Notes: generated from the sequence alone by a model not told the origin. DNA of 64,000 nucleotides from Brevundimonas sp. (GCF_027487935.1 NZ_JAIYCP010000019.1:1-64000), one strand, 5' to 3'; counted from the first letter of the stretch, positions 28,880 to 37,308 are shown. Numbers and translations are program-made.

Positions 28880-30088
28880 TCAGCGTCCGCCGCGGGACAG
28901 CTGGCGATATTCGACCAGACGCTCCTTGTCGCGCCGCACCTGATCCGAGACGGCGTGGTCGACGTCCAGCGAGGCGTAGCGAACCCAGCCTTCGACGCCC
29001 AGCTTGTCCTGGATCGCCGCCACCGGCGTGCGCCAGCGGAAATAGGACAGCCAGCTGACCAGCACGCCCAGCACGGCGGCCAGGCCCTGCAGCACACGGA
29101 AACCCGCCTCGCCGGTCTCCGGTACGGGTTCCAGCGCCAGCACCACCAGACCCACGATCAGCACCAGAGGCGTCAGGATCCGCTGGGCCCAGCGCATCCA
29201 GTAGCGTTCGCGGCGAACCCGCCACAGCTCCATCTGGACATGCTTTTCTAGGTATTCCATCCGCGCGCCCAGCCACATGGTCAGCCGGGTCAGATACTGC
29301 GCCCGCTGGCCCCAGCCCTTGCCGTCCTGCTGGAACTGGGTCTCGGCCTGGTCGGCCATGGCCCGGGCGCTGGTAAACAGGTTCTGCAGCTCACGGGTCC
29401 GTTGCACGATCTCGCGCGACAGTTCGTAGGAGTCGTTCTCGAGCTGGAACCGGTACTGGATGAACAGCACGGCCTGCAGGCCCCAGTAGAGGCCGAGCGC
29501 CGCGATCATGGCCCCGGCGGCCAGACCCAGCCCCATCGCCGCCGATCCGGTCCAGCCCGTGAACAGGCCCGGCCCGAGGATGGCGAGGGCGGCAAAGGCG
29601 GCAAGGGCCCCGGCCTGGCTCAGCCGCTTCACCGTGACGTGCATCAGCAGCGCCTGGAATACCCGCCGGCCATAGCCGTGGATCCGGCTGCGAATGTCGG
29701 CGTCGACCGGGAACCGCTCCTCGATCTGGCGGCTGAACAGGACGTGGAACCGGTCCGGCTTCCCGTCCGTCTCCCAGAAGGGAAAGATGTCGAGCGGCTG
29801 GTTGAAATACTCGTCGATGTGAGAGCCCACGATCGCCTCGGCCTCGGGCGTCGCGGCAAAATACTCGCTCTCGGAAATGGGGCGCAGAATGCCGTCGCCG
29901 CCGCGCAAGGCCTCGCGGCCGTGGCTCGGGGTCGGTGGCGGAACCGCCCGGTGCGGGCTGTCCTGGGCTCCGGGCGGCGGGGGATTTGGCGCGGCCTGCA
30001 GCCGGGCATCCTCGCCGTGACCGCCATGGCCCCCGTCATGCGGAGTCCCGTGGCCGTCATGACCGTGGTTGTGAGCGTCGTGCGACAT
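28880..30088 (-). CDS. Membrane protein with His-rich N-terminus, function unknown
   Basis: I do not recognise this 402-residue protein. The first 27 residues are rich in His, Asp and Gly (MSHDAHNHGHDGHGTPHDGG), which suggests metal binding. A Pro-rich linker and a soluble region follow. Two hydrophobic pairs are seen, near residues 160-215 (AGALAAFAALAILGPGLF..., LGLAAGAMIAALGLYWGLQAVL) and near 305-350 (ILTPLVLIVGLVVLALEP; VLQGLAAVLGVLVSWLSYF), with a charged, probably coiled region in between. The topology resembles proteins with two transmembrane hairpins. ATG 30088. Confidence 0.6.
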   Translation of the reverse strand: MSHDAHNHGHDGHGTPHDGGHGGHGEDARLQAAPNPPPPGAQDSPHRAVPPPTPSHGREALRGGDGILRPISESEYFAATPEAEAIVGSHIDEYFNQPLDIFPFWETDGKPDRFHVLFSRQIEERFPVDADIRSRIHGYGRRVFQALLMHVTVKRLSQAGALAAFAALAILGPGLFTGWTGSAAMGLGLAAGAMIAALGLYWGLQAVLFIQYRFQLENDSYELSREIVQRTRELQNLFTSARAMADQAETQFQQDGKGWGQRAQYLTRLTMWLGARMEYLEKHVQMELWRVRRERYWMRWAQRILTPLVLIVGLVVLALEPVPETGEAGFRVLQGLAAVLGVLVSWLSYFRWRTPVAAIQDKLGVEGWVRYASLDVDHAVSDQVRRDKERLVEYRQLSRGGR

Positions 30089-30232
30089 GGCGCTTCGGCG
30101 GTCCCTTGAACTGTCAGCCCTGAACTATGGCAGATCGCGCCGCAGGGCGGGCGGCGTTCCCCTCGGGCGCGAAGCGGCACCCAAGGCTGAATATCGGCGT
30201 TAACCCTGCCTCCCGGTCAAGTGAAGTTTCAG

Positions 30233-30673
30233 TCAGAACGGATATCGCGCCATCGCGGCGGCACAGCCGAGCAACGGAATCAACAGCAGGGCTTCCAGCC
30301 TGATCCATGTCCGCACCCGCTTCATCTCCGGGGCGGGGGGCGTGAAGGTTTCCGCGCCTGCCGCTGCCCTGCGCCAGCGAATGAACAGCAGCGTCGGCCC
30401 GATCGAGACCAGGCCCAGAACGACAAACAGGCCCATCTTGCCCCAGAAGAACGGATTGGCTTCGTAGAAGGCCCATCCCTTGCCGCCCCAGATCACCCGG
30501 CAGATGCCGATGACGACCGCGAGACCGGCGACCAGGCCGTAACCGGCGTCGACTCTCGTCAGTCGGGCGGGATGGATGGTGGCGTCCTTCAGCATCACCC
30601 CCTCCATGGCCAGCAGGGCGATGAGTCCGAAAACGGTGATGTGGTGGACAATGGCCAGTCCAAGATCGAGCAA
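30233..30673 (-). CDS. DUF2214 family inner-membrane protein
   Basis: A 146-residue protein with four membrane segments (LGLAIVHHITVFGLIALLAMEGVML; GYGLVAGLAVVIGICRVIWG; KMGLFVVLGLVSIGPTLLFI; LEALLLIPLLGCAAAMA), matching the DUF2214 layout, function unknown. The start is TTG 30673, supported by AAGGAGG five bases upstream. It is divergent from crcB. Confidence 0.75.
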   Translation of the reverse strand: MLDLGLAIVHHITVFGLIALLAMEGVMLKDATIHPARLTRVDAGYGLVAGLAVVIGICRVIWGGKGWAFYEANPFFWGKMGLFVVLGLVSIGPTLLFIRWRRAAAGAETFTPPAPEMKRVRTWIRLEALLLIPLLGCAAAMARYPF

Positions 30674-30720
30674 GCGCGCCTCCTTCGTTTTGCCGCCGGG
30701 TCGAGTATAAGCCCCGCATC

Positions 30721-31104
30721 ATGACACGTTTTCTGATCGTTGCATCCGGGGGTGCCCTCGGCGCTGTCGCCCGCTACGGGGTCGGACGTCTGCTGCCCGC
30801 CGGCGGCTGGCCGTGGGCCACGCTGACGGTCAATGTCGCCGGCGGCCTGCTGATGGGGCTGCTGGCGGGCTGGCTTGCCTTCCGCGGCGGGGTGCAGGGC
30901 GAGTCCATCCGCCTGTTCGCCGCCGTCGGAGTTCTCGGAGGCTTCACCACCTTCTCGGCCTTTTCGCTGGAGGCGGCGCTGTTGATCGAGCGCCGTCAAT
31001 TGGCCATGGCGGGTGGCTATGTCCTCGCCTCGGTGATCCTGTCGATCGCCGCCCTGTTTCTCGGCCTGATGGTCGCCCGCCGCGCCTTCGGAGCCGCCCT
31101 TTGA
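30721..31104 (+). CDS. crcB: Fluoride ion channel CrcB/FluC
   Basis: A 127-residue CrcB with four membrane segments and family motifs (ARYGVGRLLP, TLTVNVAGGLLMG, GVLGGFTTFSAFSLE). These proteins form dual-topology dimers that export fluoride. No fluoride riboswitch is seen in the short upstream gap. A TATAAG box at 30706-30711 lies only 10 bp before the ATG, so the mRNA may have a very short or no leader. The stop overlaps the rluC start (TTGA). Confidence 0.92.
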   Translation: MTRFLIVASGGALGAVARYGVGRLLPAGGWPWATLTVNVAGGLLMGLLAGWLAFRGGVQGESIRLFAAVGVLGGFTTFSAFSLEAALLIERRQLAMAGGYVLASVILSIAALFLGLMVARRAFGAAL

Positions 31105-32135
31105 CCGATGAACCCATCCAGGACGCCCCTGACGCTCCCAAGCGCGAGGTGCTGACCATCTATGTCGCCGAGGCCGAGGACGGCATCCGGCTGGACCGCT
31201 GGTTCCGCCGGCGCTGGCCGCACCTGTCCAACATCCAGGTGCAGAAGATGGCCCGCAGTGGCCAGATCCGCGTCGACGGCGCCCGTATCAAGCCCGAAGG
31301 CCGCCTGACCGCCGGCGCCGCCGTGCGCGTCCCCCCGATCCCCGACGACACCTCGCGCCAGGCCGGCGACGTCCACACCCTGTCCCCGCAGGACATCAAG
31401 TTCGCCAAATCCCTCGTGCTCTACGAGGACGACATGGTCATCGCCATCAACAAGCCCCACGGCCTCGCCGTCCAGGGCGGCACCAAGACCAGCCGCCACG
31501 TCGACCGCCTCCTGTCGGCCTGGGGGGAGGGGATGGACCGCCCGCGTCTGGTTCACCGCCTCGACCGCGACACCTCCGGCGTCCTCCTGCTCGGCAAGGG
31601 CCCCGAGGCGGCCAAGCGGCTGGCCGGGGCCTTCGCCCGGCGTCAGGCGAAGAAGACCTACTGGGCCATCGTCATCGGCAACCCCAAGCCCTCGGCCGGC
31701 CAGATCGACATGCCGCTGAAGAAGACCGGCATCAACGACTTCGAGATGATGCGCCCCGCCGACCGCAAGGACCCCCGCGCCGAACCGGCCGAGACCGCCT
31801 TCGCCACCATCAGCCGCGCCGCGCACCGGGCCTCCTGGATGGCCCTGCGCCCCTTCACCGGCCGGACCCACCAGCTGCGCGCCCACATGGCCGGCATCGG
31901 CCACCCGATCCTGGGCGACCCCAAATACGGGGACGAAAAGTCGAAGGAGCTGTCCGGCCCGCTGAAGCTCCAACTCCACGCCCGCAGCATCGAGCTGGAA
32001 CATCCGCGCGGTGGCATGCTGAAGGTCGAGGCCCCCCTGAGCCCCGAAATGCGCGCCGGCTTCATCCATTTCGGCTTCGAGGAGGCCGAGGGCAATGAGA
32101 GCGATCCGTTCGAAGGGGTGAAACGGCAGCGATGA
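31101..32135 (+). CDS. rluC: RluC-type 23S rRNA pseudouridine synthase
   Basis: A 344-residue RluA-family enzyme with an N-terminal S4 RNA-binding domain (DGIRLDRWFRRRWPHLSNIQVQKMARSGQIRVDG) and the catalytic HRLDRDTSGVLLLGK near residue 155, then GRTHQLRAHMAGIGHPILGDPKYG. In E. coli RluC modifies 955, 2504 and 2580 of 23S rRNA. The start is TTG 31101 overlapping the crcB stop; the frame upstream is a crcB shadow. Its stop overlaps the HAD gene by 4 bp. Confidence 0.9.
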   Translation: MTDEPIQDAPDAPKREVLTIYVAEAEDGIRLDRWFRRRWPHLSNIQVQKMARSGQIRVDGARIKPEGRLTAGAAVRVPPIPDDTSRQAGDVHTLSPQDIKFAKSLVLYEDDMVIAINKPHGLAVQGGTKTSRHVDRLLSAWGEGMDRPRLVHRLDRDTSGVLLLGKGPEAAKRLAGAFARRQAKKTYWAIVIGNPKPSAGQIDMPLKKTGINDFEMMRPADRKDPRAEPAETAFATISRAAHRASWMALRPFTGRTHQLRAHMAGIGHPILGDPKYGDEKSKELSGPLKLQLHARSIELEHPRGGMLKVEAPLSPEMRAGFIHFGFEEAEGNESDPFEGVKRQR

Positions 32136-32806
32136 GACCCCTCGCCGTCTTCGACATCGACGGAACCCTCGTCGACAGCCGCGCCTCGATCCATCGGGCC
32201 GCCTGCGAGGCCGCGCGCGACATCGGCCTGCCCGAGCCGGACTATGACCGTGTCCGCCAGATCGTCGGCCTGTCGCTGGAGCACGCCATGGCGGTGCTGG
32301 AGCCCGGGCTCGATGCGCCGACGCTGGCCCACTTCGTCGCCGGCTTTCGCGCCAGCTTCAACCGCATGTACCAGGAAGGGCACGAGGAACCCCTCTATCC
32401 CGGAGCCATGGAGACCATCCGCCGCCTGCACCGCGACGGCTGGCGGCTGGCGCTTGCGACAGGCCAGAACCGCCGCGGCGTGGCCCGCAACCTGGCCCGC
32501 GAGGGCTGGGCCGACCTGTTCCTCTCGTCCCACTGCGCCGAGGACGGCCCGGGCAAGCCCGATCCGGCCATGCTTCATGCCGCCATGGCCGCCTGCGACG
32601 CCTGTCCGGCCACCACCCTGATGATCGGTGACACGGCCCATGACATCCAGATGGCCATCAACGCCGGTGTCCTGCCGCTGGGCGTCGCCTGGGGCTTCCA
32701 CACCATCGAGGAACAGCAGGCCGCCGGGGCCCGCCACGTCGCCCGATCGTTCGCCGAACTGACCGTGGTGCTGGACGGCTTCGCCGACCTGACCCGCGCC
32801 GCCTGA
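32132..32806 (+). CDS. HAD-superfamily phosphatase, phosphoglycolate phosphatase-like
   Basis: A 224-residue HAD hydrolase. Motif I is DIDGTLVDS at residues 8-16, motif II the LATGQN stretch, motif III Lys in PGKPDPAML, and motif IV GDTAHDIQMA. The alpha-helical cap follows motif I, as in Gph-like enzymes. The gene overlaps rluC and is 8 bp before atp12. The substrate is a guess. Confidence 0.85.
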   Translation: MRPLAVFDIDGTLVDSRASIHRAACEAARDIGLPEPDYDRVRQIVGLSLEHAMAVLEPGLDAPTLAHFVAGFRASFNRMYQEGHEEPLYPGAMETIRRLHRDGWRLALATGQNRRGVARNLAREGWADLFLSSHCAEDGPGKPDPAMLHAAMAACDACPATTLMIGDTAHDIQMAINAGVLPLGVAWGFHTIEEQQAAGARHVARSFAELTVVLDGFADLTRAA

Positions 32807-32814
32807 GACCCCGT

Positions 32815-33588
32815 ATGAGCCATATCCCGCCCCTCGATCCCAACGTCGCCGCCCGCAAGGGCTTCCGCGAGTCCGAGGAGCGTCTGAAACGCTTCTGGAA
32901 GGCGGTCGATGTGGCGGAAGGGCAGGGCGGCCAGGGGCCGTTCTGGGCTGTGACTCTGGACGGCCGCACGCCGAAGACCCCTGCCCATGCCCCCTTGCGG
33001 CTGCCGACCGAGGCCGCGGCCCGTCTGGCGGCCGAGGAATGGGCCGCCCAGGGCGAGTTCATCGACCCTGCGACCATGCCCGCCACCCGTCTGGCCTCGA
33101 CCGCCATCGACCGCGTCCCCCAGGTCCGCGAGGCCGTGGCCGACGAGATCGCCGCCTTCGCCGGGACGGACCTGCTCTGCTATCTCGCGGAGCATCCGAC
33201 CTCGCTGGTGGCCGAACAGGCGCGGGCCTGGGGGCCCTGGCGCGACTGGGCCGCGCGCACGCACGGCATCCGGCTGGAAGTCGCCGAAGGCATCGTCCAC
33301 CGCCCTCAGGACCAGCAGGCGGTGGCGCGGACGCGGGCGCTCGCCCTGGCCCTCGACGATTTCGCCCTGACCGGCCTGGCGACGGCCACCCCCCTGCTGG
33401 GCTCGGCCGTCCTGGCCCTGGCCCTGCAGCAGGGCGAGATCGGCGGCGAGGCCGCTTTCGAGCTCAGCCGCCTCGACGAGGCCTTCCAGGAACGCCGGTG
33501 GGGCGTCGACGCCGAGGCCGCCGAACGCACCGCCGCCCGCCGGGCGGAGGCCGTCCTGCTGGAGCGGTGGTTCCGCGCGCTCGGCTGA
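32815..33588 (+). CDS. ATP12-family F1-ATPase assembly chaperone
   Basis: A 257-residue ATP12-like protein (LKRFWKAVDVAEG; VTLDGRTPKTPAHAPLRLPTEAAARLAAEEW; DLLCYLAEHP; LAWGPWRDW-type region). In mitochondria and alphaproteobacteria ATP12 helps F1 alpha-subunit assembly. The block crcB-rluC-HAD-atp12 is a typical alphaproteobacterial neighbourhood. Confidence 0.9.
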   Translation: MSHIPPLDPNVAARKGFRESEERLKRFWKAVDVAEGQGGQGPFWAVTLDGRTPKTPAHAPLRLPTEAAARLAAEEWAAQGEFIDPATMPATRLASTAIDRVPQVREAVADEIAAFAGTDLLCYLAEHPTSLVAEQARAWGPWRDWAARTHGIRLEVAEGIVHRPQDQQAVARTRALALALDDFALTGLATATPLLGSAVLALALQQGEIGGEAAFELSRLDEAFQERRWGVDAEAAERTAARRAEAVLLERWFRALG

Positions 33589-33590
33589 CT

Positions 33591-33653
33591 TTCCAGTCTG
33601 GAAAATAATCACTTGCCATCACGGAAAGTGATGCTACGCTTTCCGTATTGGAA
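33591..33653 (+). promoter_or_regulatory. Promoter with three overlapping dyads (likely repressor operators)
   Basis: A perfect 15-bp dyad TTTCCAGTCTGGAAA spans 33591-33605. Two more dyads follow: CGGAAAG/CTTTCCG with a 10-bp spacer at 33622-33645, and TTTCC/GGAAA at about 33640-33654. The word GGAAAGTGA appears twice. Between them TTGCCA (33613-33618) and an extended -10 TGCTACGCT (33632-33640) form a promoter. The layout suggests repression by the HTH protein encoded at 34113. Confidence 0.55.
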
Positions 33654-33666
33654 AGTGAGGTCCCGA

Positions 33667-34116
33667 ATGGCCGATGACATCGATCCCCGCGAGGCCCTGG
33701 CCTCGATTCACGAAGCCCGGGCCGGTGTCGCCCGCAGCATGGACTATCCGCCGGCCTGGGACATCGTCTTCGGCCTCCTCATCGCGGCCATGGTGACGGC
33801 GCAGGGCCTGCCGCAGATTTCAATCGGGCTCGTCCTCCTGGGCACGCTGGCCGGCCTCTACTGGATGGTCAAATGGTGGCGCGACCGCTTCGGCTGGTGG
33901 GTCAGTGCCTATGCGCCGAAGAGGGCCCGCTGGGTCGCCGTCGCGATGTGGCCGCTGCTCCTCTGCAGCCTCGGCCTGTCGTGCTGGACCCGCCTGTTCG
34001 AGGGGCCTTTGTGGGCGCCGTTCCTGGGCGGCGCGGTAGCCTTCGTCACAACGATCGTCTTCGGCCGCTGGTGGGCGCACGTCTATCGCAGGGAGCTGGC
34101 CGAGGGCGGTCAATGA
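33667..34116 (+). CDS. Inner-membrane protein paired with an HTH regulator
   Basis: A 149-residue protein with four likely membrane segments (WDIVFGLLIAAMVTAQGLP; ISIGLVLLGTLAGLYWMV; WVAVAMWPLLLCSLGLSCW; APFLGGAVAFVTTIVFGRWW). The function is unknown. ATG 33667; the open frame upstream runs through the operator region. The stop overlaps the regulator start (ATGA), so both are made from one mRNA, as is often the case for membrane protein plus PadR/MarR-like regulator pairs. Confidence 0.7.
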   Translation: MADDIDPREALASIHEARAGVARSMDYPPAWDIVFGLLIAAMVTAQGLPQISIGLVLLGTLAGLYWMVKWWRDRFGWWVSAYAPKRARWVAVAMWPLLLCSLGLSCWTRLFEGPLWAPFLGGAVAFVTTIVFGRWWAHVYRRELAEGGQ

Positions 34117-34445
34117 CCACCCGGCCGGCACCCGCCTTCGACGCGGTCATCCACGCCCCCGGGCGGCTGCAGATCTGTGCCATCCTCTCCAGCGTCGACA
34201 GCGCCGAGTTCGCCATGCTGCGCGACGCCCTCAAGGTGTCGGACTCGGTCCTGTCCAAACACCTGAAACAGCTGGAGGATGCGGGCCATGTCGCCCTCAC
34301 CAAGGCCGCCGAGAACGGTCGTCAACGCACCTGGATCAGCCTGGCCCCGTCCGGCCGCAAGGCCTTCGCCGCCCACGTCGCCGAGCTCCAGCGGCTGGCG
34401 GCGATGACCGCCCCCGCGCCGCTGGGGCAGGGATTCTCAGGGTAG
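34113..34445 (+). CDS. Winged-helix transcriptional regulator
   Basis: A 110-residue DNA-binding protein (APGRLQICAILSSVDSAEFAMLRDALKVSDSVLSKHLKQLEDAGHVALTK fits a winged helix of the MarR/ArsR-like HTH_27 group, with recognition helix SDSVLSKHLKQL near residues 43-54). It is co-translated with the membrane protein upstream. The dyad cluster at 33591-33653 is the natural site for autoregulation; that link is inferred. Confidence 0.8.
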   Translation: MTTRPAPAFDAVIHAPGRLQICAILSSVDSAEFAMLRDALKVSDSVLSKHLKQLEDAGHVALTKAAENGRQRTWISLAPSGRKAFAAHVAELQRLAAMTAPAPLGQGFSG

Positions 34446-34544
34446 GGGCCTGGCTGTGATGAACCCGCCGACCGCGCCACCTGGCCGTCCCCGCTTGCCT
34501 CCGCCCCCGGCCCTCCTTAAGCCTCGCCCTCAAGGAGACGCCGT

Positions 34545-36077
34545 ATGAAGACCATCCTCGACCAGCTCGAAGCCCGCCGTGCCGGGGCCCGCCTCGGTGG
34601 CGGTGAAGCCCGCATCGCCAGCCAGCACGCCAAGGGCAAGCTGACCGCGCGCGAGCGGATCGACGTCCTGCTCGACGAGGGCTCCTTCGAGGAGACCGAC
34701 ATGTTCGTCGAGCACCGCTCGACCCAGTTCGGCATGGAGGCCCAGCGCATCCCCGGCGACGGTGTGGTCACCGGCCGCGGCACCATCGGTGGCCGTCTCG
34801 TCTATGTCTTCTCCAAGGATTTCACCGTCTTCGGCGGTTCGCTGTCGGGGGCCCATGCGGCCAAGATCGTCAAGATCCAGACCATGGCCCTGACCAACGG
34901 CGCCCCGATCATCGGCCTGTTCGACGCCGGCGGCGCCCGCATCCAGGAGGGGGTCGAGGCCCTGGCCGGCTATGCCGACATCTTCCTGCAGAACACCCTG
35001 GCCTCGGGCGTCATCCCCCAGATCAGCGTCATCATGGGCCCCTGCGCCGGCGGCGACGTCTATTCCCCCGCCATCACCGACTTCATCTTCATGGTGAAGG
35101 ACACCTCCTACATGTACGTCACCGGCCCCGATGTGGTGAAGACGGTCACCAATGAGGTCGTCACCCACGAGGATCTGGGCGGCGCTCGCGTCCATTCGCA
35201 AAAGTCGGGCGTCGCCGACGGCGCCTTCGAGAACGATCTGGAGGCCCTCAGCGAGGTCCGCCGCCTGATCGGCTTCCTGCCCCTCTCGAACCGCGAAAAG
35301 CCGCCGGTCCGCGACAGCTATGACGACCCGGAGCGCGACGAGGCCAGCCTCGACACCCTGGTCCCGGCCAATCCGAACCAGCCCTATGACATCAAGGAAC
35401 TGATCCTGAAGACGGTCGACGAGGCCGAATTCTTCGAGATCGGCCCCGATTTCGCGAAGAACATCGTCACCGGCTTCGGCCGCCTCGACGGCCAGACCGT
35501 CGGCGTCGTCGCCAACCAGCCCCAGGTCCTGGCCGGCGTTCTGGACATCGACTCCAGCCGCAAGGCCGCCCGCTTCGTGCGCTTCTGCGACGCCTTCGAC
35601 ATCCCGCTGGTGACCTTCGTCGACGTGCCCGGCTTCATGCCCGGCACGCGCCAGGAATACGGCGGCCTGATCAAACACGGTGCCAAACTGCTGTTCGCCT
35701 ATGCCGAGGCCACCGTGCCCAAACTGACCGTCATCACCCGCAAGGCCTATGGCGGCGCCTATGACGTGATGAGCTCCAAACACCTGCGCGGCGACGTCAA
35801 CTACGCCTGGCCCAGTGCCGAGATCGCCGTCATGGGGGCCAAGGGCGCGGTCGAGATCATCTTCCGCAAGGAGGCCGGCGACCCCGAGGCGCTGGCCGCC
35901 CGCGAGGCCGAATACAAGGAGAAGTTCGCCAATCCCTTCGTGGCGGCGGGCCTGGGCTATATCGACGACGTGATCATGCCGCACGGGACGCGGCGGCGGC
36001 TGATCCGGGCGCTACGGACGCTGAAGAACAAGTCGCAGGAAAACCCGTGGAAGAAGCACGATAATATTCCGCTGTGA
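34545..36077 (+). CDS. pccB: Propionyl-CoA carboxylase beta chain (carboxyltransferase)
   Basis: A 510-residue biotin-dependent carboxyltransferase. Both crotonase-like halves are clear: [17 protein letters not shown] and [16 protein letters not shown] in the first, [28 protein letters not shown] and [15 protein letters not shown] in the second, with NIPL at the end. It transfers CO2 from carboxybiotin to propionyl-CoA, feeding methylmalonyl-CoA. The alpha (biotin) subunit is not in this window. Assignment to propionyl-CoA over acetyl-CoA rests on overall likeness. Confidence 0.93.
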   Translation: MKTILDQLEARRAGARLGGGEARIASQHAKGKLTARERIDVLLDEGSFEETDMFVEHRSTQFGMEAQRIPGDGVVTGRGTIGGRLVYVFSKDFTVFGGSLSGAHAAKIVKIQTMALTNGAPIIGLFDAGGARIQEGVEALAGYADIFLQNTLASGVIPQISVIMGPCAGGDVYSPAITDFIFMVKDTSYMYVTGPDVVKTVTNEVVTHEDLGGARVHSQKSGVADGAFENDLEALSEVRRLIGFLPLSNREKPPVRDSYDDPERDEASLDTLVPANPNQPYDIKELILKTVDEAEFFEIGPDFAKNIVTGFGRLDGQTVGVVANQPQVLAGVLDIDSSRKAARFVRFCDAFDIPLVTFVDVPGFMPGTRQEYGGLIKHGAKLLFAYAEATVPKLTVITRKAYGGAYDVMSSKHLRGDVNYAWPSAEIAVMGAKGAVEIIFRKEAGDPEALAAREAEYKEKFANPFVAAGLGYIDDVIMPHGTRRRLIRALRTLKNKSQENPWKKHDNIPL

Positions 36078-36087
36078 GGGGGCTGAC

Positions 36088-36519
36088 ATGAAGCTGCGTG
36101 ACGGGATCGAAGTAGGAGAGGACAGCATCACCTTCTCCGGTCGCTCCGGGAAGCAACTGCTCCTTTCCTTGCTGCTTCGAACGAAATTTCGTGAACCCTA
36201 CGAGGATATCACTCTCCTCAATGACTGGATTGCAGACCTTGCAAATCGGCTCGCGGCGGAACTACAGACCGGTGAACAGCAGACCTTTGCGGATGACGCC
36301 CAAACCCGTCTTGAGATCGCCGGGCTGATCGCCAGCAAAGGCGCGTCGCTAGGATGGTGGCAGATGTCTCCCGAGGCGCAGGTCGCCTGTCTGCAACTAG
36401 CCGCCGCGCCCTACCGAATGACCTCCGAGAGTCTGGAGGAGATCATGCTCTCCGTGGAGGACCAGGTCGAAAGCGCTCGTAGACTGGTCGCGGCGGCGGA
36501 TCAGAGCAATCGCCCCTGA
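36088..36519 (+). CDS. Hypothetical protein after pccB
   Basis: I do not recognise this 143-residue, mostly helical and acidic protein (MKLRDGIEVGEDSITFSGRSGKQLLLSLLL...). It has no signal or membrane segment. Codon use is less GC3-biased than pccB, hinting at later arrival. The ATG lies 10 bp after the pccB stop with GAGGGGG before it. The end overlaps the start of a broken phosphatase fragment, next to the repeat island. Confidence 0.55.
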   Translation: MKLRDGIEVGEDSITFSGRSGKQLLLSLLLRTKFREPYEDITLLNDWIADLANRLAAELQTGEQQTFADDAQTRLEIAGLIASKGASLGWWQMSPEAQVACLQLAAAPYRMTSESLEEIMLSVEDQVESARRLVAAADQSNRP

Positions 36520-36590
36520 CCAACCTCCTCTTCCTCTGCTCCCGCAACCGCCTCCGCTCCCCCACGGCCGAGCAGGTGTTCGCCCACTAA
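36516..36590 (+). pseudogene. 5' fragment of a low-molecular-weight tyrosine-phosphatase gene, copy 1
   Basis: The 24 codons read LTNLLFLCSRNRLRSPTAEQVFAH and then stop. NLLFLCSRNRLRSPTAE is the N-terminus of small predicted protein tyrosine phosphatases (P-loop C-x-x-N/S-R-x-R-S-P). The rest of the gene is missing: palindromic unit A begins five bases after the stop. A second copy of the same 5' piece is at 37264. Confidence 0.6.
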
Positions 36591-36595
36591 CCCTC

Positions 36596-36863
36596 CTTGT
36601 CATCCCCGACGAAGCGAAGCGGAGATCGGGGACGGCATGCGCCTCCCCCCTGACCCCTCCCGGACAGCCCGAAGGGCTGAGCCGGGAGCCGGGTGGCGGC
36701 GACGCAAATGCATGACATCTGGCAGGGGCGTTCAGCCTCGGTCCCGCCTGTCCGGGTGTCCGCGAGCTGTCGCCCGGCTCAGCCCAAGGGGGCTGTCCGG
36801 GCGTGTCCAAAGAGGGGTGCGGTCCGTCCCCGATCTCCGCTTCGCTTCGTCGGGGATGACAAG
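36596..36863. mobile_element. Composite palindromic unit A (MITE-like)
   Basis: This 268-bp unit is ended by perfect 38-bp inverted repeats (36596-36633 and 36826-36863, core CATCCCCGACGAAGCG). Just inside lie two hairpins: 36657-36688 (CTCCCGG...CCGGGAG) and 36771-36803 (CGCCCGG...CCGGGCG). No gene is inside. Unit B at 37389-37633 has the same plan. Such structure fits a non-autonomous palindromic element. No target-site duplication is evident. Confidence 0.65.
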
Positions 36864-36866
36864 GGA

Positions 36867-36900
36867 GCGATCTCCACTTCGCTGTATCGGGGATGATAAG
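36867..36900 (-). repeat. Degenerate copy of the 38-bp terminal repeat
   Basis: The sequence at 36867-36900 (GATCTCCACTTCGCTGTATC then GGGGATGATAAG) is a diverged copy of the right-hand end of unit A, lying 4 bp after it. It suggests an older insertion or a partial duplication. Confidence 0.5.
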
Positions 36901-36907
36901 CCTCGAA

Positions 36908-36926
36908 TACAATCTTGACGATTGTA
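36908..36926. promoter_or_regulatory. Perfect dyad before the GIY-YIG gene (candidate operator)
   Basis: TACAATC, a 5-bp spacer TTGAC, and GATTGTA form a 19-bp perfect palindrome that ends 26 bp before the nuclease start codon. It contains TTGACG as a possible -35 box. A repressor site is a reasonable reading. Confidence 0.4.
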
Positions 36927-36952
36927 TATGTGCCCGACAAAGTCGTGTCGTG

Positions 36953-37267
36953 ATGGGAAAGACCGACCACAGCTACTGGGTCTACATTCTGGCCAGCGGA
37001 CCCTGCGGCTGGCTCTACGTCGGCATGACCGACGATCTGATCCGGCGGATCGGCGAGCACAAGCACGGCCAGATCGACGGCTACAGCCGCGCGCATGGAA
37101 CCGACCAGTTGGTCTGGTTCGAGCACCATCGCTACGTCGATCAGGCCATCCTGAGGGAAAAGCGGATCAAGCGCTGGCTAAGGCCATGGAAATTCGCCCT
37201 GATCGAAGAAGCCAATCCCCTCTGGACGGATCTGTATCCGGACTTGCTGGAAGGAAGGGCCCATTGA
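36953..37267 (+). CDS. GIY-YIG nuclease family protein (UPF0213-like)
   Basis: A 104-residue single-domain GIY-YIG protein. The two half motifs are VYILASGPCGWLYVGMT at residues 10-26, the conserved Arg is in DLIRRIGEHK, and the C-terminal part has EHHRYVDQAILREKRIKRWLRPWKFALI, where the metal-binding Glu would be. Such small proteins are widespread and their role is unclear (repair, homing or none proven). It starts at ATG 36953 and sits between palindromic units A and B; its end overlaps the second phosphatase fragment. Confidence 0.85.
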   Translation: MGKTDHSYWVYILASGPCGWLYVGMTDDLIRRIGEHKHGQIDGYSRAHGTDQLVWFEHHRYVDQAILREKRIKRWLRPWKFALIEEANPLWTDLYPDLLEGRAH

Positions 37268-37308
37268 CCAACCTCCTCTTCCCCTGCGCCCGCAACCGTC
37301 CCGGATAG
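37264..37308 (+). pseudogene. 5' fragment of a tyrosine-phosphatase gene, copy 2
   Basis: The 14 codons LTNLLFPCARNRPG then stop match the start of copy 1 (36516) at 33 of 36 bases. The reading frame then enters a palindrome. It shows that the block 'phosphatase start + palindromic unit' is present twice. Confidence 0.55.

Noticed and set aside
30674..30720. Fluoride riboswitch before crcB
   Set aside because: The gap is too short and shows no matching fold.
34530..35984. Long minus-strand frame across pccB
   Set aside because: Shadow of pccB; composition dominated by Gly/Ala/Asp repeats due to GC-rich antisense codons.
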